The translations under genes were made by a program, and so were the position numbers. A stretch of DNA of 64,000 nucleotides from Lederbergia citrea. Lineage in GTDB: Bacteria > Bacillota > Bacilli > Bacillales > Bacillaceae_C. Numbering within the stretch: the first letter of the stretch is position 1; each line of letters starts with the position of its first letter. This document shows, in pieces, positions 36,314 to 45,383 of this stretch. The DNA lies in contig NZ_JAGYPH010000002.1 in NCBI RefSeq assembly GCF_018343525.1, positions 186,001-250,000 of the forward strand. Reading direction: 5' to 3'. A model generated the notes under the pieces. That model was not told where the DNA came from and did no database searches. It was given only the letters and a program-made list of their open reading frames with translations.

Positions 36314-37261
36314 GTGTTTTCCTATATTTTAAGAAGATTAGGAGGGTTAATCCCGGTTTTACTAGGAGTGACGATTCTAGTTTTCTCTATTATGCATTTA
36401 TCTCCAGGAGACCCTGCGAAAATCATTTTAGGTCCGAAAGCCACAGCGGAGACGATCGCAAAACTAAATGCACAGCTTGGATTAGATCAACCGTTATATG
36501 TCCAATATTTCACCTGGATTGGCAATGTATTTACAGGTGATTGGGGAAGATCGATTCAAATGAAAATGGATGTATTGCCGCTTGTAGTCGATCGCTTTAG
36601 CGCAACCTTAATCTTAACGGTGTGCAGTGCGCTAATTGCTGCCGTGGTTGGAATTGGCGTAGGGATTATTTCCGCCTATAAAAAGTATTCATGGATTGAC
36701 CGCGGGTTGATGTTATTCGTTTTAGTCGGGTTCTGTTTGCCGGTATTTTGGCTTGGAATCATTATGCAAATAATCTTTGGCTTAAAGCTCGATCTGTTCC
36801 CAATTTCCGGGATGTATTCACCTGGAGAATCTGGTTTTGCTGATTTAATGAAGCATATTGTTTTACCTTCACTAGCACTTTCGGCTGGAGCTGGGGCAGT
36901 TATTGCGAGAATGACGAGGTCGAGCATGTTAGAAGTATTTGAACAAGATTATATTCGAACGGCAAGATCAAAAGGGATAAAAGAGCAGCGGGTCATTTAC
37001 ATACATGCACTAAAAAACGCATTTATTCCTGTCCTTACTGTTCTCGGAATGCAGGTCGGTTTTTTACTAGCAGGAGCCGTGCTCGTTGAAATGGTTTTTG
37101 CATGGCCTGGTATTGGTACGCTGATGATTAATGGCATTTTAGCGCGGGATTTTCCGTTAGTACAAGGAATTATCCTTTTCGTCGCAACCACTTACGTAAT
37201 CGTGAATTTACTTGTAGATATACTTTATGCCTTGCTCGATCCGCGAATCTCTTATAAATAG
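36314..37261 (+). CDS. Peptide ABC transporter permease (DppB/GsiC type)
   Basis: 315 residues, six membrane segments. Family motifs: RRLGGLIPVLLGVTILVF at the start, GDPAKIILG, LGLDQPLYVQYFTW, and the EAA loop RTARSKGIKEQRVIYIHALKNA. The upstream GTG (36305) lies within the ribosome-binding site, so the GTG at 36314 is preferred. Partner of the next gene. Confidence 0.93.
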   Translation: MFSYILRRLGGLIPVLLGVTILVFSIMHLSPGDPAKIILGPKATAETIAKLNAQLGLDQPLYVQYFTWIGNVFTGDWGRSIQMKMDVLPLVVDRFSATLILTVCSALIAAVVGIGVGIISAYKKYSWIDRGLMLFVLVGFCLPVFWLGIIMQIIFGLKLDLFPISGMYSPGESGFADLMKHIVLPSLALSAGAGAVIARMTRSSMLEVFEQDYIRTARSKGIKEQRVIYIHALKNAFIPVLTVLGMQVGFLLAGAVLVEMVFAWPGIGTLMINGILARDFPLVQGIILFVATTYVIVNLLVDILYALLDPRISYK

Positions 37262-37273
37262 GAGGTGAAGAGA

Positions 37274-38185
37274 GTGGAACCGAATTTGAGCAAGCCGGCG
37301 AGCAATATACTTGCTGCAACAGAAACAGATAAACCATACAAGCGCCAAAGTCCATGGAAAACGGCTTGGAAGAAATTATTACGTGATAAAGCTGCAGTAA
37401 CTGGTCTAATCATGCTTTCGATAATATTACTGATTACGTATCTTGCCCCGATTTTACCACTCGAAAATCCCGAGGAAGTGGACTTAATGAACCGATTAAA
37501 ACCAATCGGGACAGAAGGTCATCTTCTCGGTACAGATGACTTAGGAAGGGATATTTTCAGCCGGTTAGTATGGGGTGGGCGAGTATCAATTACAGTCGGC
37601 TTTATTGCTGTCTTTATCGCATTATTTTTCGGAGCAATTTTAGGGTTGATAGCTGGATACTTTCAAAAATTCTTTGACACAGTCATTATGAGATTTATAG
37701 ATATATTAATGGCTTTTCCTTACGTTCTATTAGCGATCGCAATTATTGCAGCGTTAGGGCCGGGACTAATGAATACGATGATTGCGATAAGTATTGTCGG
37801 GATTCCTTATTATGCAAGAATTGTTCGCAGCAGTGCGTTAATGTTTCGGAATATGGAGTTTGTTCTAGCAGAACGTGCACTTGGGGCAGGACATTTCCAT
37901 ATTATCTTCCATCATATTCTTCCCAATTGCTTGCCGCCGATAATCGTAGCCGCAAGCCTGGATGTAGGTTGGATGATATTAGCTGCTTCAGGCATGAGCT
38001 TTCTAGGGCTTGGCGCACAGCCGCCAATGGCAGAGTGGGGAGTCATGCTGAGCGAGGGACAGAAGTTCCTTAGAGTTGCTCCTCATGTCAGTTTATTACC
38101 AGGCTTCGCGATTTTCCTCGTCGTGCTCGCCGTTAATCTGGTCGGTGACGGACTACGTGATGCCCTTGATCCAAAATCAAAATAA
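37274..38185 (+). CDS. Peptide ABC transporter permease (DppC/GsiD type)
   Basis: 303 residues, six membrane segments with a cytosolic N-terminal extension (about 30 residues). Motifs: GTDDLGRDIFSRLVWGGRVS and the EAA loop. GGAGGTG before the GTG at 37274; the GTG nine bases upstream is part of that site. Tight operon with the other permease (12 bp). Confidence 0.93.
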   Translation: MEPNLSKPASNILAATETDKPYKRQSPWKTAWKKLLRDKAAVTGLIMLSIILLITYLAPILPLENPEEVDLMNRLKPIGTEGHLLGTDDLGRDIFSRLVWGGRVSITVGFIAVFIALFFGAILGLIAGYFQKFFDTVIMRFIDILMAFPYVLLAIAIIAALGPGLMNTMIAISIVGIPYYARIVRSSALMFRNMEFVLAERALGAGHFHIIFHHILPNCLPPIIVAASLDVGWMILAASGMSFLGLGAQPPMAEWGVMLSEGQKFLRVAPHVSLLPGFAIFLVVLAVNLVGDGLRDALDPKSK

Positions 38186-38202
38186 ATGGAGGATGAATAT
38201 AA

Positions 38203-39093
38203 ATGAATAAAGACAGAGATTTTGTTAATACGTATTCAATTGTTGGTTTTGATCCAGAGACAAAAGAGCTTGGTGTGGCAGTCGCCTCTAAATTTCTCTC
38301 GGTAGGTTCGATTGTGCCGTGGGCGAAAGCCGGGGTAGGAGCGGTCGCTACACAATCATGGGCTAATCCCCTTTATGGGAAAGAAGGCTTAGAGCTAATG
38401 GCGGAAGGGAAAAGCGCTGAAGAAGTGCTGAAGATTTTAACGGAAAACGATGAGCAGAAGCTTTTTCGCCAAGTTGGGATTGTGGACGCCAATGGAAATA
38501 GCGCTACTTTTTCCGGTAGCGAGTGCTACGATTGGGCCGGAGGACTAGCTGGGGAAAACTTTGCTTGTCAAGGAAATATTTTAGCCGGACGAGAAGTTGT
38601 TGAAGCAATGGCCGCCACCTTTCAAGCAACAGAGGGTGATTTGGCCACACGGCTCCTAAAGGCGTTGGAAAGCGGTGAAAAAGCAGGTGGGGATAGACGG
38701 GGCAAACAGTCTGCTGCTTTGCTTGTTGTAAAGGAAAACGGTGGATACGGCGGTGTGACGGATCGTTATTTAGACCTTCGTGTTGATGACCATAAAGAGC
38801 CTGTGAAGGAATTGGAACGAATTTTTGCTTTACATCAGTTGTATTTTAAAAAATCAGAGCCAGGCGATATTTTACTCGTTAAAGGCGAATTGAAAAATAA
38901 GCTTTCTGCAGCGTTGCAAAAATTGGATTTCTTAAAAAGTGTTCAGCCAAGTGATGATGAAGTATTAGAAGCACTGAAGGATTTCCATCTAATTGAAAAT
39001 TTTGATGAGCGAGTCCAAGAAAAAGGAAAAGTGGACCGTAAAGTGGTTGAATATATCGAATTCCTAGTTAGTGACGGGGAAAAAGGACAATGA
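38203..39093 (+). CDS. DUF1028 Ntn-hydrolase-like protein
   Basis: 296 residues. N-terminal DUF1028 domain (about 10-210): NTYSIVGFDPETKELGVAVAS, VGAVATQSWANP and AGGDRRGKQSAALLVV segments. The C-terminal about 75 residues form the small helical domain often attached to DUF1028. No signal peptide, so cytosolic. DUF1028 is related in fold to Ntn hydrolases, and its place between permeases and ATPases of a peptide importer suggests it cleaves the imported amide or peptide. The reaction is not known. ATGA-type overlap with the next gene. Confidence 0.9.
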   Translation: MNKDRDFVNTYSIVGFDPETKELGVAVASKFLSVGSIVPWAKAGVGAVATQSWANPLYGKEGLELMAEGKSAEEVLKILTENDEQKLFRQVGIVDANGNSATFSGSECYDWAGGLAGENFACQGNILAGREVVEAMAATFQATEGDLATRLLKALESGEKAGGDRRGKQSAALLVVKENGGYGGVTDRYLDLRVDDHKEPVKELERIFALHQLYFKKSEPGDILLVKGELKNKLSAALQKLDFLKSVQPSDDEVLEALKDFHLIENFDERVQEKGKVDRKVVEYIEFLVSDGEKGQ

Positions 39094-40103
39094 ATCCACT
39101 TTTAGAAGTAAAGGATTTAGAAATTGCCTTTAAAAAAGACCGAGCCTTTATTCCAACTGTAAGAGGTGTTAATTTTCAAGTTTTCCCCGGTGAAATGCTT
39201 GGGATTGTTGGTGAATCAGGTTGCGGGAAAAGTGTGACATCGCTTGGTGTGATGGGTTTACTTCCGAAAGAGTTTAGTAAACTAGGTAATCATAGTGAAA
39301 TTCTATTTGAAGGAAAATCATTGAAACACCTATCAGATGTTGAATACCGCCACTATCGCGGCAATGAAATGGCGATGATTTTTCAAGATCCAATGTCATC
39401 GTTGAACCCTGTATTTACGATTGGCTTTCAAATGATTGAAATGATTACTGCGCATCTGAAACTTTCAAAAAAAGCGGCGAAAACGAGAGCTGTCGATATG
39501 TTGAAAAAAGTTGGGATCCCTCGGGCTGAAAGTGTCGTTAATGAATATCCGCATCAGCTTTCAGGTGGAATGCGGCAACGGGTGATGATCGCCATGGCCT
39601 TATCTTGCAATCCGAAGCTTCTGATCGCAGATGAACCAACTACGGCATTGGACGTAACGATTCAAGCGCAAATATTGGATTTGATGAAGAAACTGCAAAA
39701 GGAATACCAAACAGCCGTCATGTTAATTACCCATGATTTAGGGGTTGTTGCTGAAGTTTGTGACCGGGTGATTGTCATGTATGCCGGAAAAGTGGTCGAG
39801 GAAGCTGAAGTTGCTGAAATTTTTAATGCGCCGAAGCATCCATATACCGTTGGTTTGATGAACTCCATTCCTAGCCTGACAGATGAAAAAGAAAGGCTGG
39901 ATGCGATTACCGGTTCTGTTCCACTGCCGGAGGAAATGCCGGCAGGATGCCCGTTTGCGCCACGCTGCGCTCATGCAACAGACCTTTGTTTTTCAGAAGA
40001 GCCGGTAACTGTAAACGTAGGACCGAAACATTATACAAGCTGTTGGTTATATAGCGGGGAAGGGAGGGAAGCGGCCGATGGAAGAGCTTTTAGCCGTACG
40101 TAA
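39090..40103 (+). CDS. Peptide ABC transporter ATP-binding protein (DppD/OppD type)
   Basis: 337 residues. Walker [10 protein letters not shown]-loop [11 protein letters not shown], signature LSGGMRQR, Walker [12 protein letters not shown], and the C-terminal oligopeptide-transporter extension with a Cys-rich [10 protein letters not shown]...C segment that may hold an Fe-S cluster or metal. The start overlaps the DUF1028 stop by four bases; the 3' end overlaps the next gene by 26. Confidence 0.95.
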   Translation: MNPLLEVKDLEIAFKKDRAFIPTVRGVNFQVFPGEMLGIVGESGCGKSVTSLGVMGLLPKEFSKLGNHSEILFEGKSLKHLSDVEYRHYRGNEMAMIFQDPMSSLNPVFTIGFQMIEMITAHLKLSKKAAKTRAVDMLKKVGIPRAESVVNEYPHQLSGGMRQRVMIAMALSCNPKLLIADEPTTALDVTIQAQILDLMKKLQKEYQTAVMLITHDLGVVAEVCDRVIVMYAGKVVEEAEVAEIFNAPKHPYTVGLMNSIPSLTDEKERLDAITGSVPLPEEMPAGCPFAPRCAHATDLCFSEEPVTVNVGPKHYTSCWLYSGEGREAADGRAFSRT

Positions 40104-41040
40104 TCTCAAGAAGTATTTTCCCGTGAAAAAAGGCTTGATCCGCCGAGCAACAAGTCAAATAAAAGCTGTCGATGATGTCAGTTTTACTTTGAATGAAGGA
40201 GAGACACTCGGTTTAGTAGGGGAGAGCGGATGTGGGAAATCAACGCTCGGAAGAACGGTCCTGCAATTATGGAAGCCGACTTCAGGAGAAGTCGTTTATA
40301 AGGGAAAAGAACTGACCGACATGAACTTCAGTCAGTTGCGCCCGTATCGAAAAGATATTCAAATGATTTTTCAGGATCCATACTCCTCTCTTAACTCAAG
40401 AAAGACGATAAGCAGCATCTTAAAAGAACCATTTAAGATTCATCACTTGTATACAGATAAAGAAAGAGAAGAAAAAGTGGCAGAAATGCTCGAGCTTGTC
40501 GGTTTAAACCGGGGATTTGCCGAACGGTATCCGCATGAATTCAGCGGTGGTCAGAGACAGCGGATTGGAATTGCCAGGGCTTTAATGTTAGAGCCAAATT
40601 TAATTATTGCGGATGAACCTGTCTCGGCGCTAGATGTTTCCGTTCAGGCACAAGTGTTGAATTTGATGCAGGATGTACAGGAGAAGCTAAAGCTCACCTA
40701 TTTGTTTATTGCCCATGATTTAAGTGTCGTTAAACATTTCAGTACAAGGGTGGGAGTGATGTATCTCGGGCGAATGGTCGAACTGGCAGACAAGTCAAGC
40801 CTCTATTCCGAACCGTTACACCCTTATACGCAAGCATTATTATCAGCAGTTCCTGTTCCAAAAGTTGGCGTGAAGCGTGAGCGGATCATCTTGCAAGGTG
40901 ATGTTCCGAGCCCCGAAAATCCGCCTGCTGGATGTGCATTTCACACCCGTTGTGCCGCCTGTATGAAAATCTGCACCGAAGAGCGGCCGGTTATGAAGGA
41001 AGTTGCCAAAGGCCACTATGTGGCTTGTCATTTATATTAA
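40078..41040 (+). CDS. Peptide ABC transporter ATP-binding protein (DppF/OppF type)
   Basis: 320 residues. Walker [22 protein letters not shown], signature FSGGQRQR, Walker B LIIADEPVSALD, and the C-terminal PAGCAFHTRCAACMKIC cysteine segment. RBS GGGAGGG. Last gene of the transporter operon. Confidence 0.95.
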   Translation: MEELLAVRNLKKYFPVKKGLIRRATSQIKAVDDVSFTLNEGETLGLVGESGCGKSTLGRTVLQLWKPTSGEVVYKGKELTDMNFSQLRPYRKDIQMIFQDPYSSLNSRKTISSILKEPFKIHHLYTDKEREEKVAEMLELVGLNRGFAERYPHEFSGGQRQRIGIARALMLEPNLIIADEPVSALDVSVQAQVLNLMQDVQEKLKLTYLFIAHDLSVVKHFSTRVGVMYLGRMVELADKSSLYSEPLHPYTQALLSAVPVPKVGVKRERIILQGDVPSPENPPAGCAFHTRCAACMKICTEERPVMKEVAKGHYVACHLY

Positions 41041-41077
41041 ATCAAAAGTTTATCCTAATAAAAAAATGGAGAAGATG

Positions 41078-41107
41078 AGGGTTGTCCGGAATTGGGCAAC
41101 CCTTTCT
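41078..41107 (+). terminator. Terminator of the peptide transporter operon
   Basis: AGGGTTGTCC / GGGCAACCCT stem followed by TTCTCT. Confidence 0.75.
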
Positions 41108-41178
41108 CTATGCACTAACATGATATAATTTGAATGATAAAAACGGAGACCTAATATGATCGGAAAGAAGGTACATAA

Positions 41179-42033
41179 ATGCTGAAAAAACTAGCAAATA
41201 GAGTGTATTATATGCCTCATTATTCAGAAACAGACCGTCCCACATTAGGCTTAATTTGTGGCGATGCCTATAGCCTGATCGTTGATTCAGGAAACTCACC
41301 TGCACACGCGGCGGATTTTCTTAAACTCGTGGAAAAAATGGATATACCGCCGGTGAAGTTTGTTGTCATTACACATTGGCATTGGGATCATATATTTGGA
41401 ATGAAAACGATGGATATATTAACGATTAGCCATAAGGAAACGAAGAGAAAATTGGAGTATTTGAAAACTCTTAAATGGGATGACTCTTCATTAGATGCAC
41501 GGGTTGAGACCGGTGAAGAGATAGAGTTTTGCAGAGACATGATCAAACGTGAAATGCCTACGCGTGATCACTTAGAATTGAAGGTGCCTGAAATAACATT
41601 TGATCATAAGATCGAAATTGATTTGGGGGGTATAACCTGTGTAGTTGAACATGTCGGCGGGGTACATGCTCAGGATTCATCGATTATTTATATTCCCGAT
41701 GAAAAAATTATGTTTTTAGGAGATTGCATCTATCAGGACTTTTATAGCGGCGAATGGAGCTATGACCTTGAGGAACTCATTATCCTTTTAGAAAAAATAA
41801 AAAAGTATGATGTGAATTGCTATGTTACCGGGCATCAAGATCCAAAAACATCCGAAGAAATGTGGAGTTTCTTTGGCGATCTCATTAGTATTGGGGAAAT
41901 CGTGGATAAAGAGGTTACTCTTGAGAAGGCTGTTACAAAATTTAGCGACGTACGAAAGACAAATCCAAATGAAGAGCAACTTGAGTATATCCAAAACTTT
42001 ATTTTTGGTAATCAAAAGAAGGCAAAATTGTAA
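41179..42033 (+). CDS. Metallo-beta-lactamase-fold hydrolase
   Basis: 284 residues. HWHWDH at 66-71 is the HxHxDH metal motif; further ligands are in VEHVGGVHAQDS, FLGDCIY and VTGHQDP. No signal peptide, so cytosolic. The substrate is unknown; the group includes glyoxalase II-like and lactonase-like enzymes. RBS AGAAGG. Single gene ahead of a bidirectional terminator. Confidence 0.88.
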   Translation: MLKKLANRVYYMPHYSETDRPTLGLICGDAYSLIVDSGNSPAHAADFLKLVEKMDIPPVKFVVITHWHWDHIFGMKTMDILTISHKETKRKLEYLKTLKWDDSSLDARVETGEEIEFCRDMIKREMPTRDHLELKVPEITFDHKIEIDLGGITCVVEHVGGVHAQDSSIIYIPDEKIMFLGDCIYQDFYSGEWSYDLEELIILLEKIKKYDVNCYVTGHQDPKTSEEMWSFFGDLISIGEIVDKEVTLEKAVTKFSDVRKTNPNEEQLEYIQNFIFGNQKKAKL

Positions 42034-42060
42034 AAGAGGAGTTACATACAACTCCTCTTT
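42033..42060. terminator. Bidirectional terminator
   Basis: AAAGAGGAGTT / AACTCCTCTTT between convergent genes. Confidence 0.85.
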
Positions 42061-42084
42061 GTCTGTAATAACATGACCTGCGGA

Positions 42085-43281
42085 CTAGATATCTAAGTTG
42101 AAACTAACCAACATTTTATTCATTAACTCTTCACCAGCCATTGTCCGCTCGCCGCCACCTTGGACAAACGCATCATTGCCGCCGCCTTTACCGTTAATCG
42201 CCAAGAGTGCCGAAGCTGATACTTGCTTCATGCTCATTTCCACTGCCGCTCCGCGTGCTGCAACAAATTGTAATCGATCTTCCGTTTCCGCTACAAGCAG
42301 CACAATCACATCATCCGCTTCCGCTACAAGCAATCGCGCTAATTTTTGCAGCTCTTTAACCGTTCGCCCTTTAAACACAGCCTTTACGATGCCACGCTCT
42401 TTATTCAATAATAAATCCTTCGCTTCAAACGACAATAACGCTTCACGCGCTTCATCCAATGCCTTTTCAAGTGTGCGGTTCGTCTCCAGTAGCTTCGTGA
42501 TTGCCGTATTTACGCTGTCTTCAGGTGCACTTAATTGTTGCGAAGCTTCCGCTAAAAAATAATTTTTTCGCTGTAGTTGCTGTAAAACGCGTCCGCCGCA
42601 TGCGAAATATACACGCACTTTCCGTTTTTGCTTTTCAGTTGATAAAATTTTAATTGCACTCACTTGTCCTGTTGAACTCGGATGCGTTCCGCCACAGCCG
42701 TTATAATCATATTCTGGGATTATCACAAGCCGAATCTCATCTGTAACTGACACATTTTTGCGTAACGAATATTGATCAAGCTCAGTCTCTGTCACCCATT
42801 TCGTTTCGATTGGGAGGTTCCGTAAAATGATCTCGTTTGCTAAGCTTTCCGCTGCTTCTAATTGCTCCGCAGAGACATACTCTACATCTATATCAATCGA
42901 ACAGAGCTCTTTCCCTAAATGAAAGCTCACTGTTGGTACTCCGAACAATTCGACAAATGCAGCCGTTAAAATATGCTGCCCTGCATGTTGCTGCATATGA
43001 TCAAACCGGCGACCCCAATCAATGACACCTTCAACTTCACCTGTGGGATCAAGTCTTTCCGCCACCGTATGATAGATTTCCCCATCGATTTCCTCAACAT
43101 TCGTCACTTGAATGCCATTCAACAATCCCATATCATGTGGCTGACCACCACCTGTTGGGTAAAAAGCCGTGGTTTCCAACACCACATTCCAATTTCCCAT
43201 ATGATCTTGTGACTCTTTCACAACACGAGTTGTAAATGTTTTACAATACGGATCCATATAATACAAACGCTCTTTCAACAT
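42085..43281 (-). CDS. Alanyl-tRNA editing protein AlaX with DHHA1 domain
   Basis: 398 residues. Free-standing editing enzyme that deacylates mischarged Ser- or Gly-tRNA(Ala). N-terminal barrel with FYPTGGGQPHD, zinc ligands in HAGQHIL and CGGTH, then a coiled coil and a DHHA1-type C-terminal domain ending in GKGGGNDAFVQGGG. It lacks the alanine-activating core of AlaRS. RBS AAGGAG before ATG. Confidence 0.93.
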   Translation of the reverse strand: MLKERLYYMDPYCKTFTTRVVKESQDHMGNWNVVLETTAFYPTGGGQPHDMGLLNGIQVTNVEEIDGEIYHTVAERLDPTGEVEGVIDWGRRFDHMQQHAGQHILTAAFVELFGVPTVSFHLGKELCSIDIDVEYVSAEQLEAAESLANEIILRNLPIETKWVTETELDQYSLRKNVSVTDEIRLVIIPEYDYNGCGGTHPSSTGQVSAIKILSTEKQKRKVRVYFACGGRVLQQLQRKNYFLAEASQQLSAPEDSVNTAITKLLETNRTLEKALDEAREALLSFEAKDLLLNKERGIVKAVFKGRTVKELQKLARLLVAEADDVIVLLVAETEDRLQFVAARGAAVEMSMKQVSASALLAINGKGGGNDAFVQGGGERTMAGEELMNKMLVSFNLDI

Positions 43282-43333
43282 GATAAAATACTCCTTGAAT
43301 TCTTTTTCATTATTTTAACATGTCTTAAACCCA

Positions 43334-43375
43334 AAAATATCCTTTATATTGGAAATCCAACATAAAGGATATTTT
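43334..43375 (-). terminator. Terminator of the NCS1 permease transcript
   Basis: Perfect 14-bp inverted repeat AAAATATCCTTTAT / ATAAAGGATATTTT with a 14-nt loop; the minus strand runs into TTTTTGGG. It lies about 200 bp after the permease gene and 50 bp ahead of alaX. The rest of 43376-43570 shows nothing else. Confidence 0.75.
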
Positions 43376-43570
43376 CGAGTGCGTTGTAGGCAACTTTGTA
43401 ATTATTACGACCAACCACTTAGTAAAGCGGGAATTGCGAGAAAATGAATAGAGAGGCCAGAAAAAGCTATCTTGAACGGGGACTAAATGATGGCATCTTG
43501 GTTGGTTAGTGATTAGCGAGGAGAAAAAGAATCAAATTCAGGTAATATTAAACCTACTGAGCAGAAATTC

Positions 43571-44971
43571 TTATGCAATATAGTCTTCCTCTGGAATGTC
43601 ATCGGGCTCACTTTTTAAGTAATACTTCCCTTTCGTAAGAAGCGCAATCATAACTGTTAGTATAGCTGCCAGAAGCGCTGCAAAAAATGCGGCAGTACTT
43701 TCTAAGAACGATCCCATATATCCTAATGCCGCGACTGTACCTAAACCACTCGATATCAGCAAGGACACGACTCCAACAGGATTCCATTTATACAAAAACT
43801 GTTGTCTTGCTTCATAATATTTCGGACCGATCTTCAATAGTTTTTTCACGATTAAGGCGTCACTAACTAAGATTGCAGCCCAAGCAAGTAAGAAAACTCC
43901 TTGGAATGTCATTGCGGTATCCAAATGATCCACGATGCCGGCAAGCATTAACACCATCGCTGAAACTCCTGTTACAACAACCCAAAACCGTCTTCCAGGT
44001 GTGAACTTAAAGATATTTTCGAAGAAGTTGGATAATGATAAGGAACCGCTATAAATATTGGTCACGTTAATTCTTAGTTGGGTCAACATTGTAAATAATG
44101 CTCCACCGAGACCTAGAAGCAATACGATGTAAACTCCGGGATTGGCTTCTCCGAGACGAACGCCGAACCATATTCCAAGACCACCCATGACTCCATAGCA
44201 GAAAAACTGTGGAATAAATCCGATTGCCACTGATCCTTTTTTTATATCTTGTGGTTTAAGGAACCGTGAATAATCCGAAGCAAGAAGAGCTGTCAAACCC
44301 ATGATTCCATGGTGCATTCCCATACATAGCAGTAATGCTTTTCCTCCAACTTGAACGCCTTCAGGCATATACGTCCAGAAAGCACCTTCATAAAGCGAGG
44401 GTGTGAAGAAAGAGACAACGATTGCCGTAATTAAAAAAACACCGAAAATCGGTAAAGACCACTTTTGTAATTTATCCAATTGTTTAATCCCAAACCAATT
44501 TAACGGAATGACAAGTGTTCCGAAGAAAATGATTAATGCCCAGGCTGGTATAGCGGGGAAAAAAGTATGAACAGCATAGACTAGTATTAAGCCTTCAAAA
44601 GCACAATACATAATGAAGTTTGTCGCATAAATAAACGATGTTAATGATGCGCCTATATAGCCAAATCCGCCGCCTCTTGACATAAGATTTACGTTCATAC
44701 CGGATTTTGCTGAAAAATATGCAATAAATGTTCCGAGTATACCAGCAACAATAATTGCGTAAATGGATGAAATAATGGCATTAATGGCTCCGAATTGAAG
44801 TGCCATCACACTCCCCATTTGAAAATAAAATATGGCTGTTGCAATACCAAAAGTGATATTTGTAATACTCAACCAGCCCATATTCCTTTTTTGTCTTGGT
44901 ACTCTATCTAATGAAAAATCATCCGTCATATTTACTTTAGCATCGTGATCTGTAACTCGAACAGATCCCAT
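43571..44971 (-). CDS. NCS1-family permease (cytosine/purine type)
   Basis: 466 residues, about 12 membrane segments. CodB-like features: SLDRVPRQKRNMGW at the front, the SITNITFGIATAIFYFQMGS first helix in parts, MSRGGGFGYIGAS and SDYSRFLKP. Family members import cytosine, purines, hydroxymethylpyrimidine, allantoin or hydantoin with protons or sodium; the substrate cannot be fixed here. ATG at 44971 is preferred to a GTG three codons up, since GGAG lies eight bases before it. A pair of near-identical dyads occupies its leader. Confidence 0.88.
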   Translation of the reverse strand: MGSVRVTDHDAKVNMTDDFSLDRVPRQKRNMGWLSITNITFGIATAIFYFQMGSVMALQFGAINAIISSIYAIIVAGILGTFIAYFSAKSGMNVNLMSRGGGFGYIGASLTSFIYATNFIMYCAFEGLILVYAVHTFFPAIPAWALIIFFGTLVIPLNWFGIKQLDKLQKWSLPIFGVFLITAIVVSFFTPSLYEGAFWTYMPEGVQVGGKALLLCMGMHHGIMGLTALLASDYSRFLKPQDIKKGSVAIGFIPQFFCYGVMGGLGIWFGVRLGEANPGVYIVLLLGLGGALFTMLTQLRINVTNIYSGSLSLSNFFENIFKFTPGRRFWVVVTGVSAMVLMLAGIVDHLDTAMTFQGVFLLAWAAILVSDALIVKKLLKIGPKYYEARQQFLYKWNPVGVVSLLISSGLGTVAALGYMGSFLESTAAFFAALLAAILTVMIALLTKGKYYLKSEPDDIPEEDYIA

Positions 44972-44988
44972 ACGATCCACTCCTTTTT

Positions 44989-45041
44989 TTTGTGTATTAT
45001 TTCACAATGATGTTCTGCGATTTGTGTACGTTTTCACAATG
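44989..45041 (-). promoter_or_regulatory. Duplicated dyad operator in the NCS1 permease leader
   Basis: On the plus strand TTTGTGTA-N4-TTCACAATG occurs at 44989-45009 and 45021-45041. The copies differ only in the central four bases, start 32 bp apart (three helical turns), and contain the dyad TTGTG-N8-CACAA. They lie between the predicted promoter and the ribosome-binding site. The second copy also contains a cre-like sequence (minus strand TGAAAACGTACACA). Confidence 0.7.
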
Positions 45042-45084
45042 GTATTCCCGCTTAAGTTGTTAAAATCCATGATCTCGCTTTTTT

Positions 45085-45114
45085 AGTATAACAATTTAAA
45101 GACGAATTTTTCAA
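45085..45114 (-). promoter_or_regulatory. Candidate promoter of the NCS1 permease
   Basis: Minus strand TTGAAA (45114-45109), 18-bp spacer, TATACT (45090-45085). About 115 bp before the start codon, upstream of the two dyads. Confidence 0.55.
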
Positions 45115-45195
45115 ATGTCACAGTTTTACATTACTAGTTTTTATCCGCTTAAAAACCAGCTTTATCTCCCGAATCCGACTTATTTCATAGGAACA

Positions 45196-45263
45196 ATATA
45201 GTATACAAGTACTATATCCTATCTTGAAAATCTATTGTAAACTGAGAAGAAAAAGGAAATAAT
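45196..45263 (+). promoter_or_regulatory. Palindrome and candidate promoter ahead of the GGDEF-EAL gene
   Basis: Inverted repeat ATATAGTA-N6-TACTATAT at 45196-45217, followed by TTGTAA (45235-45240), 17-bp spacer and AATAAT (45258-45263). The palindrome sits just upstream of the -35, an activator-like position. Nothing else is recognised in 44972-45383 apart from the permease signals. Confidence 0.4.
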
Positions 45264-45383
45264 ACCCTTTTAATATAAAAGATGGTTAAGAATAAATTTT
45301 TTTCCTATATTAATACCCCGTTTTTTCTGGAATCTTACAACTAGACAAACAGAAAATGCCAAGGGAATGGAGGGCGTCTGCGA

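Noticed and set aside
42098-42562. 154-codon plus-strand ORF opposite alaX
   Set aside because: Serine/alanine-rich antisense shadow of the AlaX C-terminal half.
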